Assembly: GCF_047675955.1 (NCBI RefSeq)
Contig: NC_132910.1
Span: 110,467,143 to 110,531,142, forward strand
DNA length: 64,000 nucleotides
From: Chlorocebus sabaeus
Lineage: Eukaryota > Chordata > Mammalia > Primates > Cercopithecidae
Direction of reading: 5' to 3'
Both the position numbers and the translations under genes were made by a program. The notes under the pieces were generated by a model. The model was not told the origin of the DNA. It did no database searches and saw nothing but the letters and a program-made list of their open reading frames with translations. The first letter of the stretch is position 1; each line of letters begins with the position of its first letter. This document shows positions 10,605-22,139 of this stretch, in pieces.

Positions 10605-11290
10605 AAACTTTAAATTTTCCCTCTTAAGTTTCAGTAATTGAGTCTGCTGAAGTAAGCTGACAAAAGATAGATGAACAGGAGAAAAGGCATATAAGTTTAT
10701 GCCATGCAAATACACAGAAGTGGCACAAAGTATGAAACTCAAGGAAGGGCCAGATGATTGAAGATTAAATACCTTGTTCATAGGTGAAAGGAGATTGGGA
10801 GATTTAGGCAATTTTGGAGGAAGAGTCAATAATTTATAGGGGAAAAGAATGGGTCTGAAGGGGTGGCAACAAGTTAAGGGAACATTGAGGGGTAGAACTG
10901 CATTAGGAGCAAAAGTTGCCTTATCAAGTCCCTTAGGTAACAGACCTTGGAAGAACAGATGAAATGTCTCTCTGGGCAAGTGTGGTGACAACTTTTAGTT
11001 TCTTCTTTGGTGATCAGTCTTCCCCGGTTGATGAGATTTCAGATAGGAGATTGGAGAAAATTATATATATAGATTTTTAAAGATCTACCCTAGGTCACAT
11101 AAGGGAACCTTAGAGATAGCCCCTCCCTTCATCTTGAAGGAGAAACAAGGTAAAGTCAAAGAAATCTTGATTTGGAGGAAACTTCTAAGGCCTTCTAATT
11201 TTCTTTAATTCAAAGTGCACAGCATGCCAAAGCACCATACTTTGGGGTATTGTTTTCTGAGCCTACTGCTTTCAACACTCTCCTTGCTTT
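10605..11290 (-). mobile_element. possible ERV1 LTR fragment, antisense
   Basis: On the minus strand the text 'accccaaagtatggtgc' (near 11245) and the later C-rich, TATA-like 'cccctataaa' (near 10840) resemble class I LTRs. I cannot name the family, and no TG...CA ends or target duplication were found. The 135-codon minus-strand frame (10584-10991) has no recognisable domain and is probably chance. Confidence 0.35.
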
Positions 11291-11372
11291 CAGTTGATTT
11301 TTGAAAAAAAAGTCACGAAAATGTTTTAACATATTCAACCTAAAAATCTCAGCTTGATGTGTGAAGTCATTA

Positions 11373-11432
11373 AAATAATTTCTATAGTTTTTTATAGAAA
11401 TTATAAAATTTTATGTAAAATTTCTATAGTTT
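11373..11432. repeat. AT-rich inverted and direct repeats
   Basis: 'aatttctata' (11377-11386) faces its exact complement 'tatagaaatt' (11393-11402). A third copy, 'aaatttctatagttt', follows at 11418-11432. The set could form a small hairpin or cruciform. Confidence 0.7.
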
Positions 11433-11699
11433 ATGTTTGACCGGTATGAAATTCTGGAGATTGTGTACTTCCATTGGAAAAAAATTTTTAATAAGTATCA
11501 CATAGACCATGGAAAAGTTATAATAGATTACATAATGCAATCAAAAGTACAAGGTGAAGAAGTATGTTTGCAGATTTCAATTGTACTGTACAATGTGTTT
11601 TGGCAAAGAGATAATAGAATATTATATTTTTGAAATGCATGAATATGTCCCATGATAAATTTGTATTTGCTTTTTGTCTTTGGTTTCTGACATACAACT

Positions 11700-12130
11700 C
11701 TTAAAACCCTTTGAATGTCCAGAGTGATAAGAGTCCCTTTGTATGCTAATTAGATGACTGCTGGATGGGGGCCGCTAGATTGCCATCGGATGGGTGCTGG
11801 CTGCCAGAAAGACTAACTCATGTTTAGAGAGTTAGAAGTTGCAACCCCATCCTCTGATCTCCACAGGAGGGAGGCTGGAGAGTGAGTCTGATTATCAATG
11901 GTCAATGATTTAATCAATCGTGCCTATGTAAATGGAGCCACCATAAAAACACCTAAACAATGTGGTTTGGAGAGCTTTTGGGTTGGTGAACACAGGGAGG
12001 TGATGGGAGGGTGGTATGCCTGAGAAAACTTGGAAGCTTCTTGTACCCTGCCACCTGCCCATACTTTGCCCTATGCATTTCTTCCATTGGGTTGTTCCTG
12101 AGTTATATTCTTCATAGTAAATTGGTAGTA
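11700..12130 (+). mobile_element. LTR-like repeat (ERVL-type, family not certain)
   Basis: Sequence in the order 'tttgtatgctaattagatga', 'caatgatttaatcaat', 'ccaccataaaaac' (TATA-like, about 11938) and 'gttcctgagttatattc', followed by 'agtaaattggtagtaa' matches a common dispersed primate LTR that I remember but cannot name safely. The U5 end seems cut where the gag-like segment begins. No target duplication was recognised. Confidence 0.5.
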
Positions 12131-12159
12131 ATAAGTAGGTAACAACCCAGTGGAAGAGG

Positions 12160-12480
12160 AAACACTTTCATGTGGGCATAATAGAGGGCTTACGTGGGAC
12201 TAGAACTAAGCCTCTCATTTATACCAAGCTATCCATGATAGACCAGGGATTTGATGAGAATCCCACTGCCTTCTTGGAAAGGCTAAGAGCGGCCTTGGTA
12301 AAAGACACCTCTCTATCTCCTGATTCAGTCAAGGGACAGGCACAACTAATTCTAAAGGATAAATTTATTAAATTTATTACTCAGGCAGCCCCTGAGATCA
12401 GGAGGAAGCTGCAGAAACAGGCCCTGGGAGCAGATACTACTTTAGAGAATCTCCTGAAAGTGACCACTTAGTCTTTCGCA
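12160..12480 (+). pseudogene. endogenous gammaretrovirus-like gag (capsid) remnant
   Basis: The open frame at 12172-12471 (99 codons) reads like the capsid C-terminal region of class I endogenous retroviruses. It includes a major-homology-like stretch 'ENPTAFLERLRAALVK' around residues 29-44 and a following 'APEIRRKLQKQALG'. In a live virus, capsid subunits assemble the core shell. Here there is no start of gag, no matrix, no nucleocapsid Cys-His box and no pol, and a stop ends the frame at 12471. It is a fossil fragment, and the methionine at 12172 is not a genuine start. Confidence 0.8.
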
Positions 12481-13029
12481 ATAGCTCACTGGAGTAGATT
12501 CTTGAATTCAATAGAGCTGAGTAAAGACCTGGGAAACTGATGGAATTACCTCCATAAACCCAGGAGAGCACCCGAAGTGCCAATGTGAAGAGATTTGGAG
12601 ACCTCAAGCTGAAAATCACAAAAGATAAGTGTTAATAATTAACCTTCCATGGATATTCTCTTTGTAGTCTCACCTATGCTTGCTGTTCTTACCTTTATTC
12701 TGTTCTATACCATGGGGTAGAATGTTGTTTTCAGAATGATTATTTCACTTCTTATTTCTATAATCTTTGGCACTGGATTCTCTGCTTTTAAACTCCTCTT
12801 TGTATAATACACATATTTGATCCATGCACACTTAGCTTTGTACAACTTGTTTTTTCTTGCCTAGAGGCCATCACACTCCAAACAGCCAGGGAACCAGACC
12901 CTCAGATGATGGCTTCCTTTTGCCAGGGAACCTTAGGTAGACCTCTGGGAGGAATCTGACTACCATTCTCCCTAAAACAAGTCCCGATGTTAGCAGGAGG
13001 TGGTTAAAACCAGTCATTGTCTGTATTCT
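12481..13029 (+). mobile_element. ERV-derived internal DNA between gag remnant and LTR
   Basis: The segment lies between the capsid fragment and a same-strand LTR. It resembles the decayed 3' end of a class I ERV (env tail and pre-LTR region), but no frame is open and no protein domain can be shown. If correct, pol and most of env were deleted between about 12.48 and 12.65 kb. The assignment rests mainly on position and orientation. Confidence 0.4.
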
Positions 13030-13252
13030 AATGGGAGTTAGATGTGCCTTTTCAGATGGGGGAAAAGTTAGGGACAGGAAGCAGGGAAATTCAGGGCAGA
13101 AGAGGGGATGGGGTCCCCAATGAGGGTCCCACCCTCAAGCCAAAAAGCTTAATACTGCAGCCCAAAGTGAGAACTTTACATTCCCATTTTCCTGCTAGAC
13201 TGTTGCCTTTTCCAAAACCACCCATGGCCTGCTCCACCCCCATACAATGCCC

Positions 13253-13258
13253 ATAAAA
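13253..13258 (+). promoter_or_regulatory. LTR TATA-like box
   Basis: 'ataaaa' within 'cccataaaaccccc', about 195 bp before the AATAAA, which is reasonable spacing for a U3-R boundary. Confidence 0.5.
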
Positions 13259-13448
13259 CCCCCAGGACCTGCCAGCAAGGAGAGGAGAAGCGGCTGGATG
13301 TCAGAGACTATGGTTGGATGTTGGAGAGAAGCAGGACAACTTGACAGCATAGCTTCGAAAAGGAGTCCAGCCATTCACGGAAGATTACCTTCCTGCTCTG
13401 TCCCCTTTTCAGCTCTCATTACCACTGACAACAAGCACTTTCATCGGC

Positions 13449-13454
13449 AATAAA
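13449..13454 (+). terminator. LTR polyadenylation signal AATAAA
   Basis: AATAAA within 'ggcaataaagtcctcc', in the R region of the LTR. Confidence 0.6.
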
Positions 13455-14110
13455 GTCCTCCACATTTATCACCTTCAATTAATTCATGCAAGCTCATTCC
13501 TCCTGGATGCTGAACAAGAACTAAGGTGTGGGTGCAAAAGGCTGTCCCTGACCCTCCACTGCCCCTCCACTGAGCTGTTAACATTTAAGCCTTCTGTGAT
13601 GGCGTGATGGCAAAGTTAAAAGAGCGCTGACTGTAACACTCCCACTGGGGTTTCAGGGTCACAGGTACTCCCTCCTAGACGTTGCCACAGGGCCCACGTG
13701 GAGTTTTGCCTCTGCTGGCAGTCAAAACCACTTGCCCCGGCTTCTGCACCTGCTCACCTGCATGCTCTCACTCCTGCAAGGGGTAAAGTGCAGAAGGTCT
13801 GAATGAGTGGAACTCGCCCCTGCTAGTGCTAATGTGGCGGGCTAGTTCCGGTGCTCCTGCACCTCGGTTCCCACCCGTGAAAGGGTCAGGGAAATATCCT
13901 GCTTCACTAGGACTTGTAACAGCCAACTGAAGTGAAGGCAGTATGTGGGACGGAGCCCTTAACTTGTGGGTGTTATGCTAACGCCAGGTAGATAGTGTCA
14001 GAACTGAATTGAATTGTGGGACATTCAGTTGTTGGAAAGTTGGAGATGTGGTATTGAAAAAGACACCACACATTCAGTGTCAGAGATGTTGTGAGTAAAA
14101 GTAGATTCCT

Positions 14111-14915
14111 AATTTATTAAAATATGCATTTGAAGAAAATGTAATGTAATTGGCTATTTTATTTTTGATAACATGAGATAAAGTATTCGTTAAGCTTATA
14201 CAATATATCTAGTACTGAACATATAACTTGATAGATATGAGAACTGACTTTCTAGTACTAAGTAAGAGAATTACTAACTGTGGCTAGCACATAATATGAA
14301 TCCAAAAAGAGCTATAGAGATTACTTTTTGTAGTCTCCTGAAAATACTTGAACTAATCTTTCTAGTCAGTAATAATTTCTTCCAAAATAGTGTAGCTTAC
14401 AACATTATAAAGTCATATTTCTAAAACTTTTAATTTTTTCATAAGGACAATATCTAATTTTGATTTAACAAATATTTATTAAGTAACTATTATTAAAGTA
14501 TTTGATAATGGAGATTTAGCAGTAAATAATACAAATCTTGCCTCAGCTTTCATAAGGTTTAGAGTCTATCGTAATTTCAAAGTCCCTAATCAACTTTTAT
14601 TAACTTTTATCAAGCCCAATTAATTAACAAAATTCTGGATTTCTTATAAAGCTTTATTTTTTAGACTTAAAGTATCTGAGAACCTAATCTGTTTCTGAGA
14701 AGTTGTTGGCTTTATCGCTGAAGAATGGTATAACATAATTTGATGTAAAGTTGCATGCTTTAGGTTCTGAAACTCACAATATTATAGTAGTTATATTTTT
14801 GCTTTTGATAATTTTAAGTTAAAGCTATTTTTACCTTTGTGCAGCTACCAGGAAACACAATCTTAGTAGTTCTTGTCTCAGGGAGCTGGGAAGGGTACAA
14901 GGTGAAGGGTAAAAT
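14111..14915. other. unassigned AT-rich DNA
   Basis: No gene, RNA or recognisable repeat is seen beyond short A/T runs. Confidence 0.55.
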
Positions 14916-14919
14916 ATGT

Positions 14920-15045
14920 CGGAGTTGGGCAAGGATTGGAATCCTTGCCCTGCTACTTAGTGTATGACTTTGAACAAGTCATTTAATCTCTCTGAGCCTC
15001 AGTTTATTTTTCTATAAACTAAGTATTATAATGGCTACTTTGGTG
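14920..15045 (+). mobile_element. MIR SINE fragment
   Basis: 'tatgactttgaacaagtcat' followed by 'taatctctctgagcctcagt' is the conserved MIR core in sense. It runs from a tRNA-related left part to 'aagtattataatggc'. The copy is decayed, as normal for this ancient mammalian SINE. Confidence 0.85.
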
Positions 15046-15069
15046 GGGTTTGAGAGCACTCCCCAGAGA

Positions 15070-15309
15070 GATGCTTCTCGACTTACAATGGGGTTACATC
15101 CTGACAAACCCATCGTAAGTTGAAAATATCATTAAGACAAAAATGCATTTAGTATCCCATTAAACCCATCATAAAAGTTGAAAAATTGTAAATCATACTG
15201 TCATAAGTCCACATGCTCCTTGAGTTACAATGTGGTTATGTCTCAGTAAGCCCATAGAAAAGTCAACAAATTATAAGTTGAATCATTGTAAGTCAGAGAC
15301 CGTCTGCAT
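15070..15309. mobile_element. Tigger-type MITE (TcMar), compound or rearranged
   Basis: The ends mirror each other: the left end has 'ctcgacttacaatggggtta', and the right end, complemented, has 'gacggtctctgacttacaat'. Internal copies of 'cccatcgtaagttg'-like text recur three times (about 15111, 15168 and 15270). This matches MER44/Tigger7-like non-autonomous elements in outline. The extra internal terminal-like copy at 15215 suggests two overlapping copies. Confidence 0.6.
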
Positions 15310-16530
15310 AACATACATGATTATGTAGCCCATGGCAGCTGTTATGAATATAGTAACAGACATAGATAATAACAGCTACCACTTTCTTTCTTTCCCTATC
15401 CCCAAGTGGTGCCAAATCACAGGTTCCAGACCAAACAAGGAGGAAAGTTGCTTTTTCTTCCATATCATTCTAAAATCTTTTTCTTGGGCTTTACATTAAG
15501 GCAACTGATAAAGACTTTGTTGCATCCTCCATCAAGTAAAAGAATTAAAGTCATCTAATTGTAAATTAAATGATAAGCCTGCTTCACTGTGGGATATGAA
15601 ACTTGTGAATATGAGGTCAAATTTCTCTTGCTGGGAAAAGAATAATAATAGCTCCTGGCTGTTTAAGCTGAGAGGATATGTTTCCTGTGACATTTAATCT
15701 GATAATAAAAGGCTGTGGGTAACTCTTATGGGAATCAGGCAAATGATACATACCAGGAATTGCTCTGTTCTGGCTGTAGAAGTTCAAGGTTGAGTAACTT
15801 CATACTAATGTAGCAAGAGCTACTTTATCACAATTCAGCTAAACAAATAAGAAGCCTTTGAATACAAAATGAATTTGATGCAATTGGGGATTTTACATTC
15901 AAATATATAACACCGATTGGAAAGAGATTGATACTATATCATATTTTGTTTTGGGAAAACTGAGTTTGAACAAGTTGGTCTCAATTTGAGTCTTGCATGT
16001 CATGCTGGCTTATCCAATTTCAGAAGAAATTACTGACCCAAATTCTTTGGAGGAAATTTTCCGCACCATGAAATCTTTTCAGACTATTGTTCAAATGAAC
16101 TCCAACATGGTAAATCTTTTTCAGAATAACTGAACAGAACACTGGAGAGCAAATTAATTTTTTTAGGCTTTCTAAGTGAAAACATATTTATAGAGTTATT
16201 GATTTAATTTTTCTGATTTAATTTAAAAAATAAATTGATTATACAAATAAACGACAGTCTAGTAAAAGAGTTTAACTTAGATCTTATGAGAGTTGCTTGA
16301 TGGATGTTAAAAAGCCATTAGGTATTTTTGACAAGTGTTTGCAGTGAAAATTGGTATGAAATTCTTACTGTTTTTCTACTCTTGGTCTGATTCTATTGAA
16401 CACCTTCCTTATGACTTTAAGCAAACTGTGGGAGTAGAGTCTTGCCATCACATGCTCTCATATTCAAAATCAGTAAACCTAGTATAGATACAAATTTTTA
16501 AAACCTGATAACTTTAACTTTGAAATTCGT
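15310..16530. other. unassigned DNA
   Basis: No gene is supported and no clear repeat was recognised. The text is AT-rich and unbroken by low-complexity tracts. Confidence 0.5.
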
Positions 16531-16534
16531 TTCC

Positions 16535-16680
16535 ATCATTTACTAGTTGTATTATCTAAAGTTTCTTTAACTTCTCTAAATCAATAAAAAGAGTTTCATG
16601 ATACTGCCTTAAAGCTATTTTGTTTTAAGGATTAAATGATTTGTGCAAAGGTGTAGTGCATTGCTCTGGCATCAATCTGC
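16535..16680 (+). mobile_element. MIR SINE fragment, decayed
   Basis: 'catttactagttgtatta' stands in place of MIR 'acttactagctgtgtga', then 'cttctctaaatca', and a 3' part 'ggattaaatgatttgtgcaa' with 'gtgcattgctctggca'. The order fits a sense MIR with an internal alteration. Confidence 0.65.
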
Positions 16681-16689
16681 CAGTTCTTC

Positions 16690-17324
16690 TGGGTTAGACA
16701 TCACATGGCCCTCACACTGGCTGCCTACTGCATTTTATTTCTAAACATTTTTCTGCAGTTTAGTCTTATCCTTCTATTCAAATTTCTTCCTTACTATAAG
16801 AAACCTCAGATATAAATAAAATGGCCATGAATCTCATCTTCATGAATGATATGTGTGGCTAGCTATATTTTGGGAGATGAAGAGAATAACCAAAGAAACT
16901 ACAAGAGGAATATTGGAATACAGTCTACCTTGAAACAGTGTGTATCTCATGCGGGAACATCTTTTGGTACTTTTGTTCATATTGCTATTCTCTTATATGT
17001 AGGAAGAGAATAAGTAATGTTGTGACTGATGAATATTTCTAACTTTTCTGATATCTGTGGCTGTCTTTCAATTAGTGAAAGGCAGTAGACTGTGAAGAGC
17101 ACAGGTAGGTAATATTTTTTCTACACGTACTATGGTAGACTAACATTGAATACTTTTTGCAAAAGTATTTTCATTTTGGTTTTCATGTTCAAAATTTACT
17201 ACGGTGCTCACTTGAAAGACTTTAGTTTTCTAATAATTTCTATATAGTTTATTGGCAAATCTTGGATCAATTTCATGGTTTGACTAGCTTTAGAAAAATA
17301 AATAGTTACACTTCTGGTTTCCAG
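16690..17324. other. unassigned DNA
   Basis: No gene and no repeat family were recognised. Confidence 0.5.
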
Positions 17325-18447
17325 CTTGACATGTAAAACTCTTGAAAGTCATTTTTCCTGTGTTTACAAGCAGAAAAAAGCTGAACAAACTCAAAATCAG
17401 CAACTTTTTATTTAATCTTCAGATAATTAAGGCCACAAGGTAGACTGCTGCTCTGAAACTGGAGAGATAGATAGGGTTATACAGAGACTCCTCTAAGAGC
17501 AGATGCCCAGAGCAGAAGCAAGCAGCTAAAGTCAGTATCTGTAAGATTATGTTAAAGCGTAGTTGACAAATTGTTCCAGTCACAGTGTGGCCTAGAAATT
17601 AAAATCTCATAAGAGGTCCAGTCTTAGGGATGCCCTCACACGTTGTGTTTTACCTTCAGGAGCCCTATCAGATTCTCAATGTGAAGATCAGAGAAGAATC
17701 CTCTGTGCTTCCAGCAGGAATAGGAAGAATGTAAGCATTTTGAAAAACACCCAGAGATCTATGTTCTCCTTACCAAGGCCTGTACTCATGAAAATCTGTT
17801 TTATCAGAGCCTACCCACTTGCATTCTACCAAAGTCTAATTGATCTGGGTGAGGAGAAATACCCAACTCCATTAGAGGTATAATATGCTGAGAGAAAAAA
17901 AGTGAGAAATACCCAACTCCAGCTCCCTCTAGACTTCAACATTGTGGAACAGGATTAACCAACTCAGTCTCGCTAAAAGACTGAGACCTAATCATATGGT
18001 ATAGAATGCTTCCTCTCCCCCTAGATCTTACCACTACAGCTTCTGTAAAATAACAGATTACAGCTAAAAGAACTGAAAGCCATGGGACATATTTAAGAAA
18101 TATTAGCAAAACCCAAAGACAACAAGGGAGGCAAACACAAACACAAAAGCAAAACAAAATAAACAAAAGAAGAGTGGAAACTTTAGCCTCTGACCCCACA
18201 GCTACAGAAAGCAGTAAACATAGACTAACTCCTAGCCAGATAAACAAAACCTTGTACTAAGGGCTTATTAGCCCCAGTTTCTTTTATCTGATACATCATT
18301 TCCAGTTATCAATAAAAAATTATGAGGCATGCTAACAAGCAAAAACACAGTATAAAGAGGCAGAGCAAGCATTAGAACCAGATTCAGATATGCCAGGGAT
18401 ATTGGAATTATTAGACCAGGACTTAAAATTATCATGATTCATCAATC

Positions 18448-18821
18448 TGTTATAGACTGAATGCTTGTGTCACTCCAACATTTACATTTTGAAGCCCTAA
18501 TACCTCATATGATGATATTTCAAGGTGGGGCCTTTGGAAGGTAGTTAGGTTAGTTGAAGTCATGGGGGTGAGATCACTATGATGGGATTAGAGTCCTTAC
18601 AAGAAAAGGAAGAGAATGGAGCTTGTTTTGTCTTTGCCATGTGAGGATACAGTGAGAAGGTGGCCATCTGCCAACAAGCAAAAGGGATCTCTCTAGGAAC
18701 TGAGTCTGAGTCTGTACACTGATTGTCTGCTTCCCAGACTTCAAAACTGCAAGAAATAAATGTCTGTTTAAGGCACCAAGTCCATGGTGTTTTGTTATGG
18801 CAGCCTGAGCTGACTAAGACA
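18448..18821 (+). mobile_element. MLT1-type (ERVL-MaLR) solo LTR inside the L1M
   Basis: It starts 'TGTTATAGACTGAATG' and ends 'CTGACTAAGACA', 374 bp. It carries the MLT1A-like phrases 'ggtggggcctttggaagg', 'gccatgtgaggatacagtg' and 'aagaaataaatgtctgtt' (polyA-signal region). The L1 sequence resumes on both sides, so the LTR is younger than the L1. Target bases 'caatc' and 'tgctg' no longer match. Confidence 0.88.
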
Positions 18822-20022
18822 TGCTGGGAGCTCTAATGAAACAGATGACCAACAGGAAAAACAAATGAGATATGTTACCAGAGAGATGAAAACTCTAGGT
18901 AAGGTTTTTTTTTTTTTTTAATGCTAAAATAAATAGCACAGTAACAGAAGTAAAGGACGCTTCCAATTGGTTCATTAGTAGACAAGACATTGTCAAGAAT
19001 AAGTGACCTTGAAAATATGTCAATAGAAATTTCCAAAACTGAAATGTCAAGAGGAAAAAGAATGAAACAGAATATTCCAAGAACTGTGTGACAATTAAAG
19101 GTATAAATATGCATAAAGAAAATTCCAGAAGGAGGAAACAGTAAGAAACAGAAGAGATATCTGAATTAATAATGGCTGACAGTTTTCCAAAATTACTGCC
19201 AGATGCCAAACTGAAGATCTAGGATGTCTAAAGAACACCACACACGTCAGATACCTAAAAATCAATACTTATGCACATCATAGTTAAGCTGCAGAAAAGC
19301 AAAGACAAAGTGAAAAATCTTGAAAGAAGCCACAGGGAAAAGAAATCTTAACTATAGAGGAAGAAGAATAAGAATTACATGAAACTTATCAGAAACCACA
19401 GAGGTAGAAAGAGAATACAGTGACATATTTAAGGTATTGGCAGAAAAAAAGCTACCAACCTAGAATTCCAAATTCAGTAAAATTATTTTTCAAAAGTGCA
19501 GGATAAATAAAGACCTTCTCAGACAAACATTGAAGGGATTTATTGATATTAGACCTGCCTTGCAAGAAATGTTTAAACCTATAGCTCACATTATACCCAA
19601 TGATGAGAAACTAGGTGCATTACCCCTAAGTGTGAAAGCAGGACAAAATGGCTCCTCTCAACACTTAAATTTATCATTGTACAGAAGTCCTAACTAATGC
19701 AGTAAGACAATAAAATGTATACAGATTGGAAGAAATAAAACTGTTCACAAATGACATGATCTATGTAAAAAAATCAAAGAATTGATTAAAAAAACAACTT
19801 CTAGAACTAATAAGTAATTACAGCAAGGTCACTGGATACAAGGTTAATACAGAAAGTCAGTTGCTTTCCTATGCGCAGGCAATAGGCAATTGCAATTTAA
19901 AATTAACACACTAAAAGAGAAATACTTCGGTTTAACTCTAACAAAATGTATACAAGTTCTATATGGGGACAAGTATAAAACTTTGATTAAAAAAAAGATC
20001 TCAACAAATTTGGAGATATTTT

Positions 20023-20244
20023 TTGTTCATGAATAGAAAATTCAGTATTGTTAAGATGTCAGTTCTTCCCAACTTAGTCTATAGATTAAATGCAATCACA
20101 ATCAAAATGCCAATACATTACTTTATGAATATCCAGAAATCAATTCTAAAGTTTACATGGATAGGCAAAAGACCAAGAATAACCAACATGATATTGAAGA
20201 ACAGAAAGTTGGAGAACCAACATTGCAAAACTTACTACAAATAA
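20023..20244 (+). pseudogene. LINE-1 ORF2p scrap (RT/thumb region)
   Basis: A 73-codon frame of L1 ORF2 just after the reverse-transcriptase catalytic region, with the recognisable 'LPNLVYRLNAITIKMP' and 'ILKFTWIGKRPRI' stretches. Flanking frames are broken. It is part of the surrounding decayed L1M. Confidence 0.8.
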
Positions 20245-21835
20245 TGTAAGATTTACTTTAAAGCTAGAATAATCAAGATTATATGGTATTTGCAAAAGAA
20301 TAGACAAATAAATAAATGGAATAAAATAAAGTCCAGAAACAGACCTACACAAATATAGTCCACAGATCTTTGATAATGGTATAAATGTGATTCAATGGAG
20401 AAAGAGTATTGTTTTCTACAAATGATATTGTAACAACTGGACATCCACATGTTTAAGAAAATAAGTGTAGACACTGACCATAACTTTCACAAAACTAACT
20501 CAAAATGCATCATACACCTAAATGTGTGTTGTAAAACTTTAAAACTCCTAGAAGATAACATGGAAGAAAATCTTAATAGCCATTAGTTTGGCAATTAGTT
20601 TTTAGATACAACATCATAAGCACTGTCTGTCAAAGAAAATATTGATAAGCTAGACTTCATTAAAATTAAAAAATTATCTGCAAAAGACACTCTTATGGGA
20701 CTCAAAAGACAAGTCTTATACTGAGGGAAAATATTTGCAAAACATCTATCAGATAAAGGACTTGTGTTCAAAACAACTTTTTAAAAGAAAACCAGTAACT
20801 CATAAAACTCAGCAATAAGAAAACAACCCAATTAAAAAAGGAGCAAAGTATCTGAACAGATGATGCACTGATGAAGGTATACAGATGGCAAATAAACGCA
20901 TGAAGAAATTCTCAAAATTATATTCTTAGGAACAGAATGTTAAAGCAACAATGAGGCATCACTATACTCTTATTACAGTAATGGCTAACATGCAAGACAT
21001 TGATAACACCCGCCACAAGCTGATGAAGATGTAGAGCAAAAAGAACCCTCATTTATTGCTGGTGAAGATGAAAAATGGTACAACTATTTTGGAATACAGT
21101 TTGACAATTTATTTCAAGGCTAAACAGTAGTCCATGAGTCATGCTCCTAGGTGTTTACCCAAATGAGTTGAAAATGTATGTCTACATAAACCCCTACATA
21201 TAAATGTTTATAGAAACTTTGATTCATAATTGCAAACATTAGAAGTAGCTAAGACATTCATTAGTAGATGAATAAACAAACCATGGAACATCCATACAAT
21301 GGAATATTATTCAAAGATAAAGAGAAACAAACTATTAAGTCATGGAAAAATTTGAAGGAATCTTAAATGCATATTAAGTAAAAGAAGACAGCCTGGAAAG
21401 GCTACATATTGGATGATTCCAGATACACGATATTCGGGAAAAGGCAAAAGTCTAAAGACAGTAAAAAGATCAGTGGTGCCAGAGGTTCAGGCTGGAGTAG
21501 GGGCAGTAGGGAGGGATGAATAGGTGGAGCACAGGGCATTTTTAGGGCAGTGAAACTATTCTGTATGATGCTCTCATGGTGGATAAACGACATTATACAT
21601 TTGGAAAAAGGTACAACACAAAGAATGAACACTAATGTAAAATCATGGACTTCAGTTAATAATAATATATTAATATTGGTCCATTAATTGTAATAAATAC
21701 ATCACACCAATGCAAGATGTTAACAGTGTGGGAAATCGTGGGCTGAAGAAGGCAGAAGGAATATGTTTTCTATTCTTTTTTTTCTGTAAACCTAAAGCTT
21801 CTTTAAGAAAGTATATCAATTAAAAATATCTGAAT

Positions 21836-22139
21836 TAAAATAAAAATATTCATACATAAAACACGAACAAAGTGAATAATTAAAATACATAGTTTACTAT
21901 GCAAAATTGTTCAGATATTTGCCTTTAGTTTCTACTTTCCAAACTAAATTTTGAGACTTTACTTCTAGCTATTTAGATCTAAAATATGCACAAATTCTCA
22001 TAAGTTTAGATATCTATACACATACAAATTTGAATGTAGCATATATGTGTATGTCACAAAATGTTCCTGATTTTAACTGGTTAATTTTTACTTCATCATT
22101 TTTAGAAAACATTGTTTTGAACATTTACCCCCTTACCTA
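21836..22139. other. unassigned AT-rich DNA
   Basis: No feature is recognised after the L1M tail. Confidence 0.5.

Larger units (their letters stand above)
13030..14110 (+). mobile_element. class I ERV LTR (long U5 type), sense
   Basis: A GC-richer island in AT-rich DNA holds LTR signals in order: a CCAAC/CCACCC-rich U3, a TATA-like 'ataaaa' (13253-13258) and AATAAA in 'ggcaataaagtcct' (13449-13454). A long U5 follows, with 'gactgtaacactcccactgg' and 'ggtgttatgctaacgcc'. It directly follows ERV-like DNA on the same strand, so it is probably the 3' LTR of the deleted provirus. I do not know the family name, and exact ends and target duplication were not resolved. Short plus-strand frames (13044-13453) are chance. 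Confidence 0.6.
17325..21835 (+). mobile_element. L1M (L1ME-like) LINE, sense, with internal deletion and an LTR insertion
   Basis: A long L1M 5' UTR (17.33-18.45 kb, e.g. 'ttatgaggcatgctaaca' near 18320) is interrupted by an MLT1 LTR. Decayed ORF1 follows (18.82-19.57 kb, ending with 'gacctgccttgcaagaaatg'). At about 19572 the text jumps into the ORF2 reverse-transcriptase region ('ttcacaaatgacatgatc', i.e. F-T-N-D for the usual FADD). It then runs to the 3' UTR and A-rich tail near 21835. The endonuclease and early RT are therefore absent. A 20023-20244 frame is a readable ORF2 scrap. A ~50-bp duplication of 'gagaaatacccaactcca' lies in the UTR (17.85 and 17.90 kb). Confidence 0.82.

Noticed and set aside
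10584..10991. 135-codon minus-strand frame as a possible ERV or host gene
   Set aside because: There is no retroviral or host domain and no initiation context. The DNA looks LTR-like instead.
12172..12471. Functional domesticated gag gene
   Set aside because: The fragment lacks most of gag, has no nucleocapsid or promoter link, and ends at a stop in decayed DNA. Only a fossil is supported.
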